A DNA stretch of 59,435 nt, from positions 3,279,573-3,339,007 of the forward strand of contig NZ_KN708638.1 in the NCBI RefSeq assembly GCF_000805335.1. Reading direction: 5' to 3'. Shown in pieces: positions 36,598 through 49,900 of the stretch (within the stretch, counting starts at the first letter, position 1; each line of letters begins with the position of its first letter). A program made the position numbers and the translations under genes. The notes under the pieces were generated by a model that saw only the letters and a program-made list of their open reading frames with translations, did no database searches and was not told the origin of the DNA. Origin of the DNA: Streptomyces sp. CT34. GTDB taxonomy: Bacteria > Actinomycetota > Actinomycetes > Streptomycetales > Streptomycetaceae.

Positions 36598-37239
36598 CTA
36601 GACCTGCTGCTGTTGTGGCGCCGCCGGGATGATCCACGGGTCCTTGGTCTCGCCGAGGATGACCTGCTGGTCGTCCCACTTGCCGAACCGCGGATTGACG
36701 TCGACCCCCATCGCCCGGGATGTCGTGGACAGCACCTGGGCGAGCTTCTGCTGGCCCTGCGGAAGGTTGCGGTCCGCGCCGAGGTGCCGGGCCAGACCGT
36801 CCATCAGCAGCTGGTTGCGGACCATCGCATCGATCTCGTCGGGCGCGATGCCCTGCTGGAGCCACATCAGCTTCAGGCGCTCCGCGCCGCCGGAGTGCTG
36901 CTCCGCCGTCGTCCGCCACCGCTGGATCTCGGCGCGGGTGACCGTCACCCCGGCGTCCTTCGCGGCCCGCGCCAGCACCTCGTCGAAGATCATGCCGTTG
37001 AGGGTGGCCAGGCTGAGCCGCCCGGTGTTCGTGACCAGCTGCTCGCCCTGCGGGGACTTGGCCTGCGCGGCGCGGATGTCCTTCACCCTGGACTGGAGCT
37101 GCGCGACGGTGATCCGCTTTCCGTCGACGATGGCGGCGGCACCGGGATGCGCGTCGGTGCCGCAGGCGGCGAGCAGCGGGGTCGCGGCCAGCAGAGCGGC
37201 GGCGGCGGAAACGGAGAGCGCTGTCCTACGGCGGAACAC
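36598..37239 (-). CDS. SurA N-terminal domain-type lipoprotein (chaperone-like)
   Basis: 213 residues. Lipoprotein signal (RRRTALSVSAAAALLAATPLLAAC, lipobox LAAC, cysteine about 26). The mature part has a SurA N-terminal-like helical domain: AAIVDGKRITVAQLQSRVKDIR and LATLNGMIFDEVLARAAKDAGVTVTRAEIQRW. SurA/PrsA relatives help fold exported proteins; no PPIase (parvulin) domain is present here, so it may be a chaperone only. GTG start with GGGAGG upstream. In Streptomyces this gene sits between mfd and mazG, as here. Confidence 0.88.
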   Translation of the reverse strand: MFRRRTALSVSAAAALLAATPLLAACGTDAHPGAAAIVDGKRITVAQLQSRVKDIRAAQAKSPQGEQLVTNTGRLSLATLNGMIFDEVLARAAKDAGVTVTRAEIQRWRTTAEQHSGGAERLKLMWLQQGIAPDEIDAMVRNQLLMDGLARHLGADRNLPQGQQKLAQVLSTTSRAMGVDVNPRFGKWDDQQVILGETKDPWIIPAAPQQQQV

Positions 37240-37715
37240 TTGGCCTCCCGGCAGATCGTGCGACGACGGAACGGACGGAGACTCGACCTCGAGGGTCGAT
37301 GCTATGGAGTCGGCGTGGCTCAGGGCCACTGCTTCGGCCAACGATCCGCGCGGGGGCTCGGTTCTCCGGGTGGGGCCGGGCGCGACCGCCGCCGAGGCGC
37401 CGCCCCCTGGCACACACCTCCCTGACGCGGACCGATCCGCCCGCGGTCCCGATCCGCCCCGGTCCCGGCCCGTCCGCGGGAACGGACCGGCGCGCCCCGA
37501 CGTCTGAGTCACCGACGCGCGGCGAGGGGGAGCGGCGCGGAGGTCGTGCGGTGGCCGGGCCACGGAGCGGCGGACGGCGCGGTCCGCTCCACTGTTCCCA
37601 CGCGTGGCAATGGCGATCCGGGACAGGTGAACAGGACGCGGACCGCCCGGCAGCCCCCGGACCACCCCATACATCCATTCGAGTAAGTTTTCGGAAAGCG
37701 AGAGTGAGGACCCCC
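37240..37715. other. 476-base divergent intergenic region
   Basis: Between the lipoprotein gene (-) and the DUF2079 gene (+). It contains short repeats (GATCCGCCC and CGGTCCCG units, 37420-37480). The last 40 bases (CATTCGAGTAAGTTTTCGG) are AT-richer and may be leader. No coding frame is supported. Confidence 0.4.
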
Positions 37716-39188
37716 ATGGACACGGCCGCAGCACCGGCGGCGGGCGACCGCATCGGCCCGGCGCGCGGCACCGCCACTCCGGCCACCGCGTCCCCGGCCC
37801 GTCCGAGCGCGGCCCGGCTGGCCGCCCTCCGGGCGCCGCGCCTCGACCCGTACTGGATCGCCGGGCTGTGCTTCCTCGCGTTCGCCACGCTCTCGTACTG
37901 CCGCTTCCGCTCCCTGTCCGACGTGTCCTGGGACCTGGGCATCTTCGAGCAGGCGATACGGGGCTACGCCCACCTCGGGGCGCCGATCGTCGACCTCAAG
38001 GGACCCGACACCAACATCCTCGGCGACCACTTCAGCCCCATCCTGGTCCTGCTCGCCCCCATCTACCGCCTCCTCCCCTCACCGCTGACCCTGCTCACCG
38101 CGCAGGCCGCGCTGTTCGCGCTGTCCGCGGTGCCGGTGACCCGCGCCGCCGCCCGCCACCTCGGCCGCCGGCCGGGCCTGGCCATCGGCGCCGCCTACGG
38201 CCTGTCCTGGGGCATACAGAAAGCCGTCGACTTCGACTTCCACGAGATAGCGTTCGCGATGCCGATGATCGCCTTCGCCCTCGAAGCGGTGCTGCGCGGC
38301 CGTTGGAACGCGGCGGTGTTGTGGGCCGCGCCGCTGGTACTGGTCAAGGAGGACCTGGGCGTCACCGCCGCCGCCATCGGCGCGCTGGCACTGCTCCGCA
38401 CCCGGCGCGCGAGCCCGCTGCCCATCGCACTGGTCGCGTTCGGCATCACCGCCACCGCCATCACCCTCGGCCTGATCATCCCCGGCTTCAACGGCTCCGG
38501 CTCCTACGACTACTGGAGCAAACTCGGCCCGCACGGCGGCGCCTCCCCCGCCGTCCCGGTCGACGTCGCGCTCCGCACCGTGCTGTGGGTGCTGCTCCCC
38601 ACCACCGGGCTGCTCGCCCTCCGCTCCCCGCTCCTCCTGGTCGCGCTGCCGACGCTCGGCTGGCGCTTCCTCTCCCACGACCCGCACTACTGGGGCATCG
38701 ACTGGCACTACAACGCCGTCCTGATGCCCGTCGTCTTCCTCGCCCTGGTCGACGCCCTGCCGCGCGCCCGCGCCTCCGCCCGCCCGTGGCTGCGCTCGTA
38801 CGCACACCATCTGCCGGCCGCCGTACTGGCCGCCGCGCTGGCGCTGACCACCAGCCTCCCGCTGGCCCGGCTGACCGAGGCCGCCACCTACCGCAAGCCC
38901 CCGGGCGTGGCCGCCGCCGAGCGGCTGCTCGACCGGATACCGGACGGCGCGACCGTGGAGTCCGACGTCCGCCCGATCAGCCACCTCACCGGCCGCGCCC
39001 GCGTCTACTGGACCGGCGACACGGGCGGTCTGGCGCCCGACTACGTCGCCACCGAGCTGCACGACAACCACACGCCCGAACAGGCCCTGGCCGAAGTGGC
39101 CGCGCGGCACCCGAAGTCCACCTACGTCCCGCTGGGCACGGCCGCGGACATCGTCGTCCTCAAGCGAACGTCCGCGCCGGTGCGCTGA
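37716..39188 (+). CDS. DUF2079 integral membrane protein
   Basis: 490 residues, about 10-11 hydrophobic segments. The N-terminal 45 residues are Ala/Pro-rich. The conserved pattern SWDLGIFEQAIRGYAHLGAPIVDLKGPDTNILGDHFSPILVLLAPIY after the first helix is the DUF2079 signature, with a DE/HFSP acidic-histidine motif reminiscent of GT-C glycosyltransferases. A short external C-terminal region contains VESDVRPISHLTGR. It probably uses a polyprenyl-phosphate sugar outside the membrane, but that is inference. GTGAGGA precedes the ATG. Confidence 0.88.
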   Translation: MDTAAAPAAGDRIGPARGTATPATASPARPSAARLAALRAPRLDPYWIAGLCFLAFATLSYCRFRSLSDVSWDLGIFEQAIRGYAHLGAPIVDLKGPDTNILGDHFSPILVLLAPIYRLLPSPLTLLTAQAALFALSAVPVTRAAARHLGRRPGLAIGAAYGLSWGIQKAVDFDFHEIAFAMPMIAFALEAVLRGRWNAAVLWAAPLVLVKEDLGVTAAAIGALALLRTRRASPLPIALVAFGITATAITLGLIIPGFNGSGSYDYWSKLGPHGGASPAVPVDVALRTVLWVLLPTTGLLALRSPLLLVALPTLGWRFLSHDPHYWGIDWHYNAVLMPVVFLALVDALPRARASARPWLRSYAHHLPAAVLAAALALTTSLPLARLTEAATYRKPPGVAAAERLLDRIPDGATVESDVRPISHLTGRARVYWTGDTGGLAPDYVATELHDNHTPEQALAEVAARHPKSTYVPLGTAADIVVLKRTSAPVR

Positions 39189-39811
39189 CGGTATCGCCCC
39201 CACGTTGTCGGATTACCCGCCGTGGGGGTTGCCGCCGTTCTCCGCCTTCGGCGGAGGGGGGGGTGGGCGGGGGGGCTCGGTGTGTGGTGGGTGGCGGGGT
39301 CGGTCCTCCGGGGGTGGGTTTCCGGACTGCTTCGCTTTACGCTCCGCTTCGCTCCGCCTTTGCTCTTGTTCGGGCCTTCGGAAGCAAAGCCCGGAAACCC
39401 ACCCCCTCCGGCCCGCCCCCTCCCGCCAGAGACGCGCGCCCCCGCCCGGTGGGGGAACGGTTTCCGGGCCGTCGTGGTGAACCCCCCGACCAGAAGCGCG
39501 GGTTGGGCGTGAGCACCCAGGGCCGCTCCCTCTTCCCCCAGGGGTGGGGACCCACGAGTCCGGCGGGAGGGTGTGGGGCCGGAGGGGTGGGTGTTCGGAC
39601 GTAAAGCGAAGCAGTCCGAACACCCACCCCGGAGGCCCCGCACCCGGCACCCACCACACACCAGGGGCCCCACCCCGAACACCCTCCCGCCGAAGGCGGA
39701 AACCGGCCACCGACCCCGCCCGCTCCCGCCGAAGGCGGGGAAAACGCACCCGCACCCCCGCGGCGGGGAAGCCGGCAACATGGGGCGCACCCCCAGCCGG
39801 CAACGTGGGAG
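39189..39811. repeat. 623-base intergenic region built of nested inverted repeats, with repeat copy B
   Basis: Between convergent genes. Sequence at 39311-39341 is repeated inverted at 39600-39630 (31 bp, two mismatches; core GACTGCTTCGCTTTACG). GGGGGTGGGTTTCCGG (from 39311) also pairs with CCGGAAACCCACCCCC (39391-39406), and GGGGTGGGTGTTCGGAC (about 39584) with its complement at 39614-39630. TCCGCC-TTCG-GCGGA (39239-39253) and CCCGCCGAAGGCGGG near 39735 are TTCG/GAAG stem-loops. At 39344-39396 are the CTTCGCTCCGCC / GCAAAGCCCGGAA blocks shared with 23778-23834. No gene is supported. Confidence 0.7.
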
Positions 39812-43354
<3,543 letters not shown>

Positions 43355-43648
43355 GAAAAAGATTCCGTCCCAGCGAGGCGAACAACGCGACCGGTCCGAC
43401 ACTCCCTCGGCAGCGCCGACGGGCGCGCACGGACCAGGGTTGCCAACCTTACGCGCGCCCACTGACAACCGACCGCCGGATCGGGCCGCCGGCCCGTCCC
43501 ACCCTTCGAGAAACCCCGTTCCGCCCGGCGCCGGTGCGTGGAAGGGTGTCGGCAGAATCATGCCGACTACACGTAGTGGGTCGGGCGCACAGGACAGGGC
43601 GGTCGGGCGGGTGCCGGCCGCGCCACGCACCACGCCAGGAGGGGCCCG

Positions 43649-45298
43649 GTGAGCCGCATCACCCAGGACAGCCACAGCGCCGGCCGGAACGGCGCCGGGA
43701 ACCAGCGACCGGGCGGGCCGGGCGCCACCGGCCCGGCCACCTCGCGGCGCGGCCCCGTGGTCGCCGCCCTCATGCTCGGCATGGCGCTCGCCGCCCTCGA
43801 CTCGACGATCATCGCCACCGCCATCCCCCAGATCGTCGGCGACCTCGGCGGCTTCGCCGTCTTCTCCTGGCTCTTCTCCGGCTACCTGCTCGCCGTCACC
43901 GTCACCCTCCCCGTCTACGGCAAGCTCTCCGACACCTACGGCCGCAAGCCCATCCTCGTCACCGGTATCGCCCTCTTCCTCCTCGGTTCCCTGGCCTGCG
44001 CCGGCGCCTGGAACATGGCCTCCCTCATCGCCTTCCGGGTCCTCCAGGGCCTGGGCGGCGGCGCCCTCCAGGGCACCGTGCAGACCATCGCCGCCGACCT
44101 CTACCCGATGAAGGAACGCCCCAAGATCCAGGCCAGGCTCTCCAGCGTCTGGGCCGCCTCGTCCGTCGCCGGGCCGGGGCTGGGCGGGCTGCTCGCCGCG
44201 TACGGCGACTGGCGCTGGATCTTCCTGGTCAACCTGCCCGTGGGCGCGCTCGCCCTCTGGCTGATCGTCCGGCACTTCCACGACAGCGAACGGGCCCGCA
44301 CCGCCGCCGGGCAGCGCCCCCGCGTCGACTGGCCCGGCGCGCTCGCCATCTTCGCCTGCGGCGGACTGCTGCTGACCGCCCTCGTCCAGGGCGGCACCGC
44401 CTGGCCCTGGCTCTCCGCGCCGTCCCTGCTGCTGCTCGCCGGCAGCGCGCTGTGCGCCGCGGGCACCGTCGTCATCGAACGCCGCGCCGCCGAGCCGATC
44501 ATCCCCGGCTGGGTCTGGCGCCGCCGCACCATCTCCGCGGTCAACCTCGCCCTCGGTGCCCTGGGCCTCCTGATGGTCGCCCCCACCACCTTCCTGCCCA
44601 CCTACGCCCAGACGGTCCTCGGCCTCGGCCCGATACCCGCCGGCTTCGTGCTCTCCGTGATGACCGTGAGCTGGCCGATATCCGCCGCCTTCAGCAGCCG
44701 GGTCTACACCCGCACCGGCATCCGGAACTGCGCGCTCCTCGGCATGGCCGCCACCGGCCTGATCCTGCTGGCCTTCCCGCTGCTCCCCTACCGGGGCGCC
44801 GCCTGGCAGCCCGCGCTGCTCATGCTGGCGCTCGGTGCCGCGCTGGGCCTCTTCCAGCTCCCGCTGATCATCGGCGTCCAGTCCTCGGTCGGCTACGCGG
44901 AGCGCGGCACCGCCACCGCCTCGATCCTCTTCTGCCGCCAGGTCGGCCAGTCCATCGGCGCCGCGCTCTTCGGCGCCATCGCCAACGCCACCCTCAACGA
45001 CCGCCTCGCGCACGCCCCTTCGGCCATCCGCACCGGTCTGCCGCACGACCTCGACGCGGTCTCGCACGCCCTGGAGCACGCCGGTGCGCTCACCGCCCGC
45101 ACCGCCGACTACCTGCGCCGCGCCGTCGACACCACCGTCCACCACGTCTACCTGGGCGCCGCCGCTGCCGCCGCGCTCGCCCTGCTCGCCGTGCTCCTGC
45201 TGGCGCCGCACCGCTTCCCCGTCCACGCGGATGCCCGTACGGGCACGAGCCCCACGGACGCGGCCACGCCTGCCGCGCCTGCCGCCCCGAACAGCTAG
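43649..45298 (+). CDS. DHA2 (EmrB/QacA-type) MFS drug exporter
   Basis: 549 residues with 14 hydrophobic helices. Motif C-like AALDSTIIATAIPQIVGDLGGF in the first helix and motif A GKLSDTYGRKPILV. The central ALRVLQGLGGGALQGTVQTI block is typical of the 14-helix DHA2 proton-coupled exporters. It probably confers efflux of a toxic compound; the substrate is unknown. GTG start with AGGAGG upstream. The 294-base gap to divergent mfd has the stem GTCGGCA/TGCCGAC (43548-43567) overlapping ACTAC-AC-GTAGT, a possible operator for an unlinked regulator. Confidence 0.93.
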   Translation: MSRITQDSHSAGRNGAGNQRPGGPGATGPATSRRGPVVAALMLGMALAALDSTIIATAIPQIVGDLGGFAVFSWLFSGYLLAVTVTLPVYGKLSDTYGRKPILVTGIALFLLGSLACAGAWNMASLIAFRVLQGLGGGALQGTVQTIAADLYPMKERPKIQARLSSVWAASSVAGPGLGGLLAAYGDWRWIFLVNLPVGALALWLIVRHFHDSERARTAAGQRPRVDWPGALAIFACGGLLLTALVQGGTAWPWLSAPSLLLLAGSALCAAGTVVIERRAAEPIIPGWVWRRRTISAVNLALGALGLLMVAPTTFLPTYAQTVLGLGPIPAGFVLSVMTVSWPISAAFSSRVYTRTGIRNCALLGMAATGLILLAFPLLPYRGAAWQPALLMLALGAALGLFQLPLIIGVQSSVGYAERGTATASILFCRQVGQSIGAALFGAIANATLNDRLAHAPSAIRTGLPHDLDAVSHALEHAGALTARTADYLRRAVDTTVHHVYLGAAAAAALALLAVLLLAPHRFPVHADARTGTSPTDAATPAAPAAPNS

Positions 45299-45516
45299 GC
45301 CCTGTCGTCGAACTCCCGTCGTCCGCCCGAAGGGTGGGCCGGGCGGCGTCCGGTGCGTGCTCTCGGCGTGCCGGGCGACGGCCCCCGTACTGGAGTACTG
45401 GGGTCGTTGCCCGGTGCGGCGAAGGGGGTCCCCCCGCCCGAGCCGTGCGAGGCCGGTTCGAGGGTGGGGGCGCGTGCAGGGCGTCGCCCGGCAGGCGGGA
45501 GTTCGACGACAGGGCC
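45298..45516. mobile_element. MITE-like inverted-repeat element
   Basis: The first 21 bases (GGCCCTGTCGTCGAACTCCC + G) return exactly as the inverted last 21 bases (45496-45516), 219 bp in total. Inside is a second imperfect hairpin, GTGCCGGGCGACGGCCCCCGTACT against AGTACTGGGGTCGTTGCCCGG, so the element can fold almost completely. No transposase frame is present. Perfect terminal repeats on a small non-coding element next to a stop codon match miniature inverted-repeat transposable elements. Target-site duplications were not identified. Confidence 0.6.
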
Positions 45517-45601
45517 CAGGTGCGTTGTTCGGGCAGGTTGGTGACGCGGCTGCCCGAGGGGGCGGGACGGTCCGACGGGTCAGGGCCGGGGTCCGCCTGG
45601 G

Positions 45602-46606
45602 CTACCGGCCGCCGCCGCGCTCGATGCGGGGCCGCTGGGTCTCCACCGTCTCCTCGTTGTCCGGATCGCCACCGGGGGCGGCGGCACCGACCGCGGGACC
45701 GGCGTCCGCGCCCATCGCGGCGAAGTCCCCCGGGTCCTTGCCGGTGAGCGCCGCCAGGCTGTTGCGCACATGTGCCATATGGGTCCGGACCTCCTCACGC
45801 TCCTCGTCGTGCTCCCGCACGATCCGCTCGGTGGCCCGCTCGATCCGCTCCGCGTCGACCCGCGCCTGCGCCAGCAGCTCCGCGGCCCGTGCCTCGGCGT
45901 CCTCCTGGCGGTGCCGGGCCGACTCCTCGGTCTCCGCGGTCAGCCGCCGGCGCTCGGTGACGACGGCCTCCCCGTGCGCGTCCAGCTCGGCGACGCGCAG
46001 GTCCATCTCGGCCGCCAGGCTGGTCAGTTCGCGCTCCAGGCCGTCCCATTCCTCGTTCTGCCGCGCCTCCTGGTCGCGCAGCAGCTGCGCCGTGCGGCGG
46101 CGCATCTCCACCAGCCCCGCGGACGCCTCGGACCGCAGCTGCTCGGCGTCCTTGACCGCCGCGGCCACCAGCGCCGACGCCTCGTCGCACGCCGCCTCCT
46201 CGATACTGCGCGCGTCCTCCGACGCCTCCGCGCGCAGCCGCTGCGACGCCTTGTCCGCCGCGGTCTGCGTCCGATGCCCGAACGCGGCGGCATCGTCGCG
46301 CATCCGCTCCGCGGCGGCGTCGGCCTCGGACCGCAGCCGGGCCGCCTCGGACTCCGCGGTCGTCAGGATCAGCCGGGCCTGGTCGCCGAGTTCCTCGTAG
46401 GTCTGCTCCGGCAGCTGCGCCACGTAGGCGCGCAGCTCGGCGAGTTCGTTCTCCATCTCGTTGCACAGGTGCGTCAGCCGTGCGGCCCGCTCCCAGCAGG
46501 AGTCCCGGTCGATGGAGAGCCCCTCGACACGGCGGTCCACGTCCTCAGGGCGGTAGCCGCGTCCTCGTACGGTCTCGAACCCGTGAGGCGAAACCGAAGT
46601 ACTCAT
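45602..46606 (-). CDS. DivIVA-like coiled-coil protein
   Basis: 334 residues. The N-terminal ~60 residues (SVSPHGFETVRGRGYRPEDVDRRVEGLSIDRD) resemble the DivIVA N-domain pattern with its G-Y-x-x-x-x-V-D core. A long Ala/Glu/Arg heptad coiled coil then runs to about 285. The C-terminal tail is Pro/Gly-rich. Streptomyces proteins of this kind (often mis-annotated as cellulose-binding) are cytoskeletal or polar-growth components related to DivIVA/Scy/FilP. It is likely cytoplasmic and filament-forming. GAGGGG is 8 bases before the ATG. An exporter gene and a MITE-like element lie downstream. Confidence 0.85.
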   Translation of the reverse strand: MSTSVSPHGFETVRGRGYRPEDVDRRVEGLSIDRDSCWERAARLTHLCNEMENELAELRAYVAQLPEQTYEELGDQARLILTTAESEAARLRSEADAAAERMRDDAAAFGHRTQTAADKASQRLRAEASEDARSIEEAACDEASALVAAAVKDAEQLRSEASAGLVEMRRRTAQLLRDQEARQNEEWDGLERELTSLAAEMDLRVAELDAHGEAVVTERRRLTAETEESARHRQEDAEARAAELLAQARVDAERIERATERIVREHDEEREEVRTHMAHVRNSLAALTGKDPGDFAAMGADAGPAVGAAAPGGDPDNEETVETQRPRIERGGGR

Positions 46607-46830
46607 CCCTCAAGCCCCTCTCCGCTGCGCACAGCAGTCGCGCGGACCCGCATTCCTCCGGACAGTCCCGCGCACATCTTTCTGGATAGGCCCGAAGCGG
46701 CTCCATTACGACACTCCGCCCATTCCCTCCCACAAGGATGCGGCATGTCCGGCAGAAGCCAGAATTGGATCTTCGCCCGCGAGGGGGGTGCCGACTGTCA
46801 ACGACCTGACACGGTCGGATGTCACGGGAA

Positions 46831-46873
46831 GCGCGCGGTGCGGCGCGGCGCGGCGGCGCGCCGCACCGCGCGC
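46831..46873. terminator. distal hairpin after the deaminase/SUKH-4 gene
   Basis: GCGCGCGGTGCGGCGCG pairs perfectly with CGCGCCGCACCGCGCGC (17-bp stem). It follows the stronger proximal hairpin at 46883 in the direction of minus-strand transcription. Confidence 0.7.
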
Positions 46874-46882
46874 GACGGAAAG

Positions 46883-46917
46883 CGGGGGCGCGGACGGCCG
46901 AGCCGTCCGCGCCCCCG
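46883..46917 (-). terminator. proximal hairpin after the deaminase/SUKH-4 gene
   Basis: CGGGGGCGCGGACGG and CCGTCCGCGCCCCCG flank loop CCGAG, 75 bases past the stop codon at 46992. Together with the next hairpin it insulates the toxin-like operon from the DivIVA-like gene. The rest of the 385-base gap (46607-46991) shows no gene. Confidence 0.88.
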
Positions 46918-46991
46918 TCGTGTGCCGCGCCGGATCAGCCGGCCCGGCCGCCGGCCTGGTTTGACGAGGAGGGCCTACAAGACGAGAGGGC

Positions 46992-49900
46992 CTACAACAG
47001 GCCGTCCCACATCTGCTCCAGCAGGACCGACCACCAGGTCTCCGGCGATCCCAGTGCCGGCGGGTCCAGCGCCACCAGCTGTGCCTGGAAGTCGACCGTC
47101 CAGCGGCCCGCCTGCTCCGGCGTCAGCCCGTAGCGCAGCCGCCACATCCGCCCCAGCATCGCCAGGCAGCGCACGAACTCCGGCAGCCCGGTGTTCACGA
47201 ACTGCGGTGCCACCGGCTGCCCGCCGGGCCCGGCCTCCAGCGGGACCGCGACGACGTTCGCGGTCCCGTACTGGACGCACAGCTGACGGCCGAAGTCGTT
47301 GCCCATGACCAGGTACGAGCCCGCGTCCGGCGCCGGCTGCACACCGCGTTCCGCGGCCAGTTCCGCCAGCGTCGGCACCGGGCGGCCCGGCTGCGCCTGC
47401 GCCCAGAAGAACGGCCCGAAGTCGACCGGCAGCCCGGCCCACACCAGCATCTGCGCCACGACGTCCGGTACGCCCTGCCGGGAGACCGCCCGCTGGTCGA
47501 AGTGGAAGATCCCCTGCGGGCCGAACGCCTGCTCGAGCTCCTGCCCGATCGCCGGCGGCGGCACCGGCATCGCCGGCTGCACCTGCGACGGGTGCGGCAG
47601 CGGCGCCCGGACCGGCGCCGGCCGCGCCGGACCGTCCGCGACCTGGTGCAACTCGCCCTGGTGCTCCACGAGATGGCGCACGCCCTGCTGCCGCGAGGCG
47701 TGGTCCCGGCCGTACGCGGCGGTGTGGCTGATCCGCACCTGCGGCCAGGTCTCCCGGATCATCCGGGCGCAGTAGCCACCGGGCAGATCGCAGCACTCCA
47801 GCTCGGTGTGCAGCTCCACCACCTGCTGCGGCGGCACGTTCATCGCGCGCAGCTCGTGCAGCAGCTGCCACTCCGGGTGCGGCGTACCGGGCGCCGAGCG
47901 GCGCACGATCTTCTGCTCGGAGCCGTCCGGTGCGCGGTAGCTCAGCACGGCCATGTAGCCGGGGCCGACGGTCGGTTGACCGCTGGGCGCCTGCGGATAG
48001 CCGTACGCACCGGGCGCGCCGGGACCGCCGGTACCGGTAACTCCGGGACCACCGGGGCCGGGTGCGCCGGGCGGGCCCGGCTGGGGGTACCGGCCGGCGC
48101 CGGCCGGGGCGGGACCGGGCAGGTCCGGAGGGGCCACCGGAGCGCCCGGCGGCGGGACGCCGGGACCGGCGGACGGCGGCATGCCGGGGACACCGGGACC
48201 GCCCGGACCACCGGGGACACCGGGACCGCCCGGACCACCGGGGCCACCGGGGCCACCCGGACCCGGCAGCGCGGCGCCGCTCGCGAGCATGGTCGCCGCG
48301 GCGTGCACACCACCGCCGGCGTTGCCCGGCGGGGGCGGCGGCGGAGGCGGGCCGCCCTGGCCGCCGGCGCCCCGGCCGCCCGCGGACGCACCGGGCTTGC
48401 CCGGCGCCCCCGGAGGCCTGGGCGCGCCGAGCGCACCGGGAGGCGCGGGCGGTGGCGGCACGCCGGGACCGCCGGCGCCCGGACCGTTCGCCGGGCCGGC
48501 GCCGGGCATGCCGCCCTGCAACGCCGCGCCGTCGGCCAGCATCGTCGCGGCGGCGTGCACCCCGCCTCCGGGACCGCCCGCACCGGGACCGGCCGTACCG
48601 GAAGCACCCGGTCCACCGGCCGCACCGCCGTCCGAAGGCCCGTCGACCGCGCTCAAGTCCAGGTCCGCCGCGTCCAGTTGGGACACCAGCTGGGTGGGTA
48701 CGTAACCGCCGGCCGGCGCACCGGGCGCACCGGGGCCGGAGGGCGCCGGGCCGTCACCGGGGCGCGCGTCCGCCTTCTGCGTCGCCTCGGCCGCGACCGC
48801 CTCCGGGTCCGGTCCACCGGCCCGGCCCTCCCCGGGAACACCGGGCGCGCCGGGAGGCGGCGGCGGGCCCCCGGCGTCACCGGGCACCGACGCGCCGTCG
48901 GCCGGCATCGTCGCCGCGCCGTGCGCCCCGCCCGAGTACGGCGGTGCCGGGGGCACGGGGGGCGGCAGCGGCGCCGACGGCGGCATCACACCGGGCGGCG
49001 GCGGGACCTCGGCGACCGGCGCCCCGGACGGCGGCGGCAGGTCCGGCAGCCCCGGCGGCGGCACGGACGGACCCGGCGGCGGGGGCGGGGGCATCGCCCC
49101 GGGCGGCGCGGGCGGCATCTGGGGCGGCGCCGACGGCACCGGCGGAGCCGCGGGCGGTCCACCGGGCCCGTCCGGACCCGGCTGACCGCCGTCCGGGGAA
49201 CCCGGCGGGGGCGCCACCTGCGTACGCGGCAACTGGCTGCCGCCGTACAGCAGTTCGGTCTTCGCGTCGGGCCGGGCCCGCGGCTCCGACGGGGTGTCAC
49301 CCGCCGCGTCGAGACCGGCGAGCGGCGGCGCGAACACCGTCTGGGGCAGCCCCACCGACCGGTCCTCGCCGTCGTCGTCGGAGGTGGTGTCCGCGGCGGC
49401 CCACGGCGTCTCCCCGCCGGAGGCAGCACCGGACGCACCGGACGCACCGACCGCACCGGGCGCGGCGGGGGAAGGAGTTGGGGAAGAGGAAGGAGAGGAA
49501 GGGGACGGGGAGGAGGGCGCGGGGGGCGCCTCGGCGTCGTTCACGTTCACCTCGGCCCAGGCGTCCGCGGCGGCCGGCCCGGCAGCGGAGGCGGAAGCAG
49601 CATCGGCACCGGCACCCGAACCGGAACCCGTAACGGAGTCGGCGTCGGAGCCGGCCCCGGAGCCGGATGCCGGCTCGGCCTGCGCGCCGGCCCCGCCGGC
49701 CCCACCGTCCGCGTCGGCCGTGCTCGTGCCCGTATCCGTGCCCGTGCTGCTCTTGCGTCCGCCGATCCCGATCGCGTCCGCCGCCTCCTGGAGCCACTCG
49801 GGCGGCGTCAACAGGAACGACGTGGCCTCCAGATCGATCCGCTGCGGCGGCGCCTCCGCCGCGCGCCCGCCGTCGACCGGCGAGCCGTACTCCTCCTCGT

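Noticed and set aside
37226..37942. Minus-strand frame overlapping the DUF2079 start
   Set aside because: Arg/Pro/Ala-rich translation, overlaps both a promoter region and a well-supported membrane protein.
45298..45516. Complete insertion sequence
   Set aside because: No transposase frame between the inverted repeats, so only a MITE-like call is justified.
48170..48270. Short GCCGGGGCCACCGGG-like repeats that look like a direct-repeat array
   Set aside because: They are the coding repeats of the Gly/Pro linker of the deaminase/SUKH-4 protein, with no spacers of constant length, so not a CRISPR.
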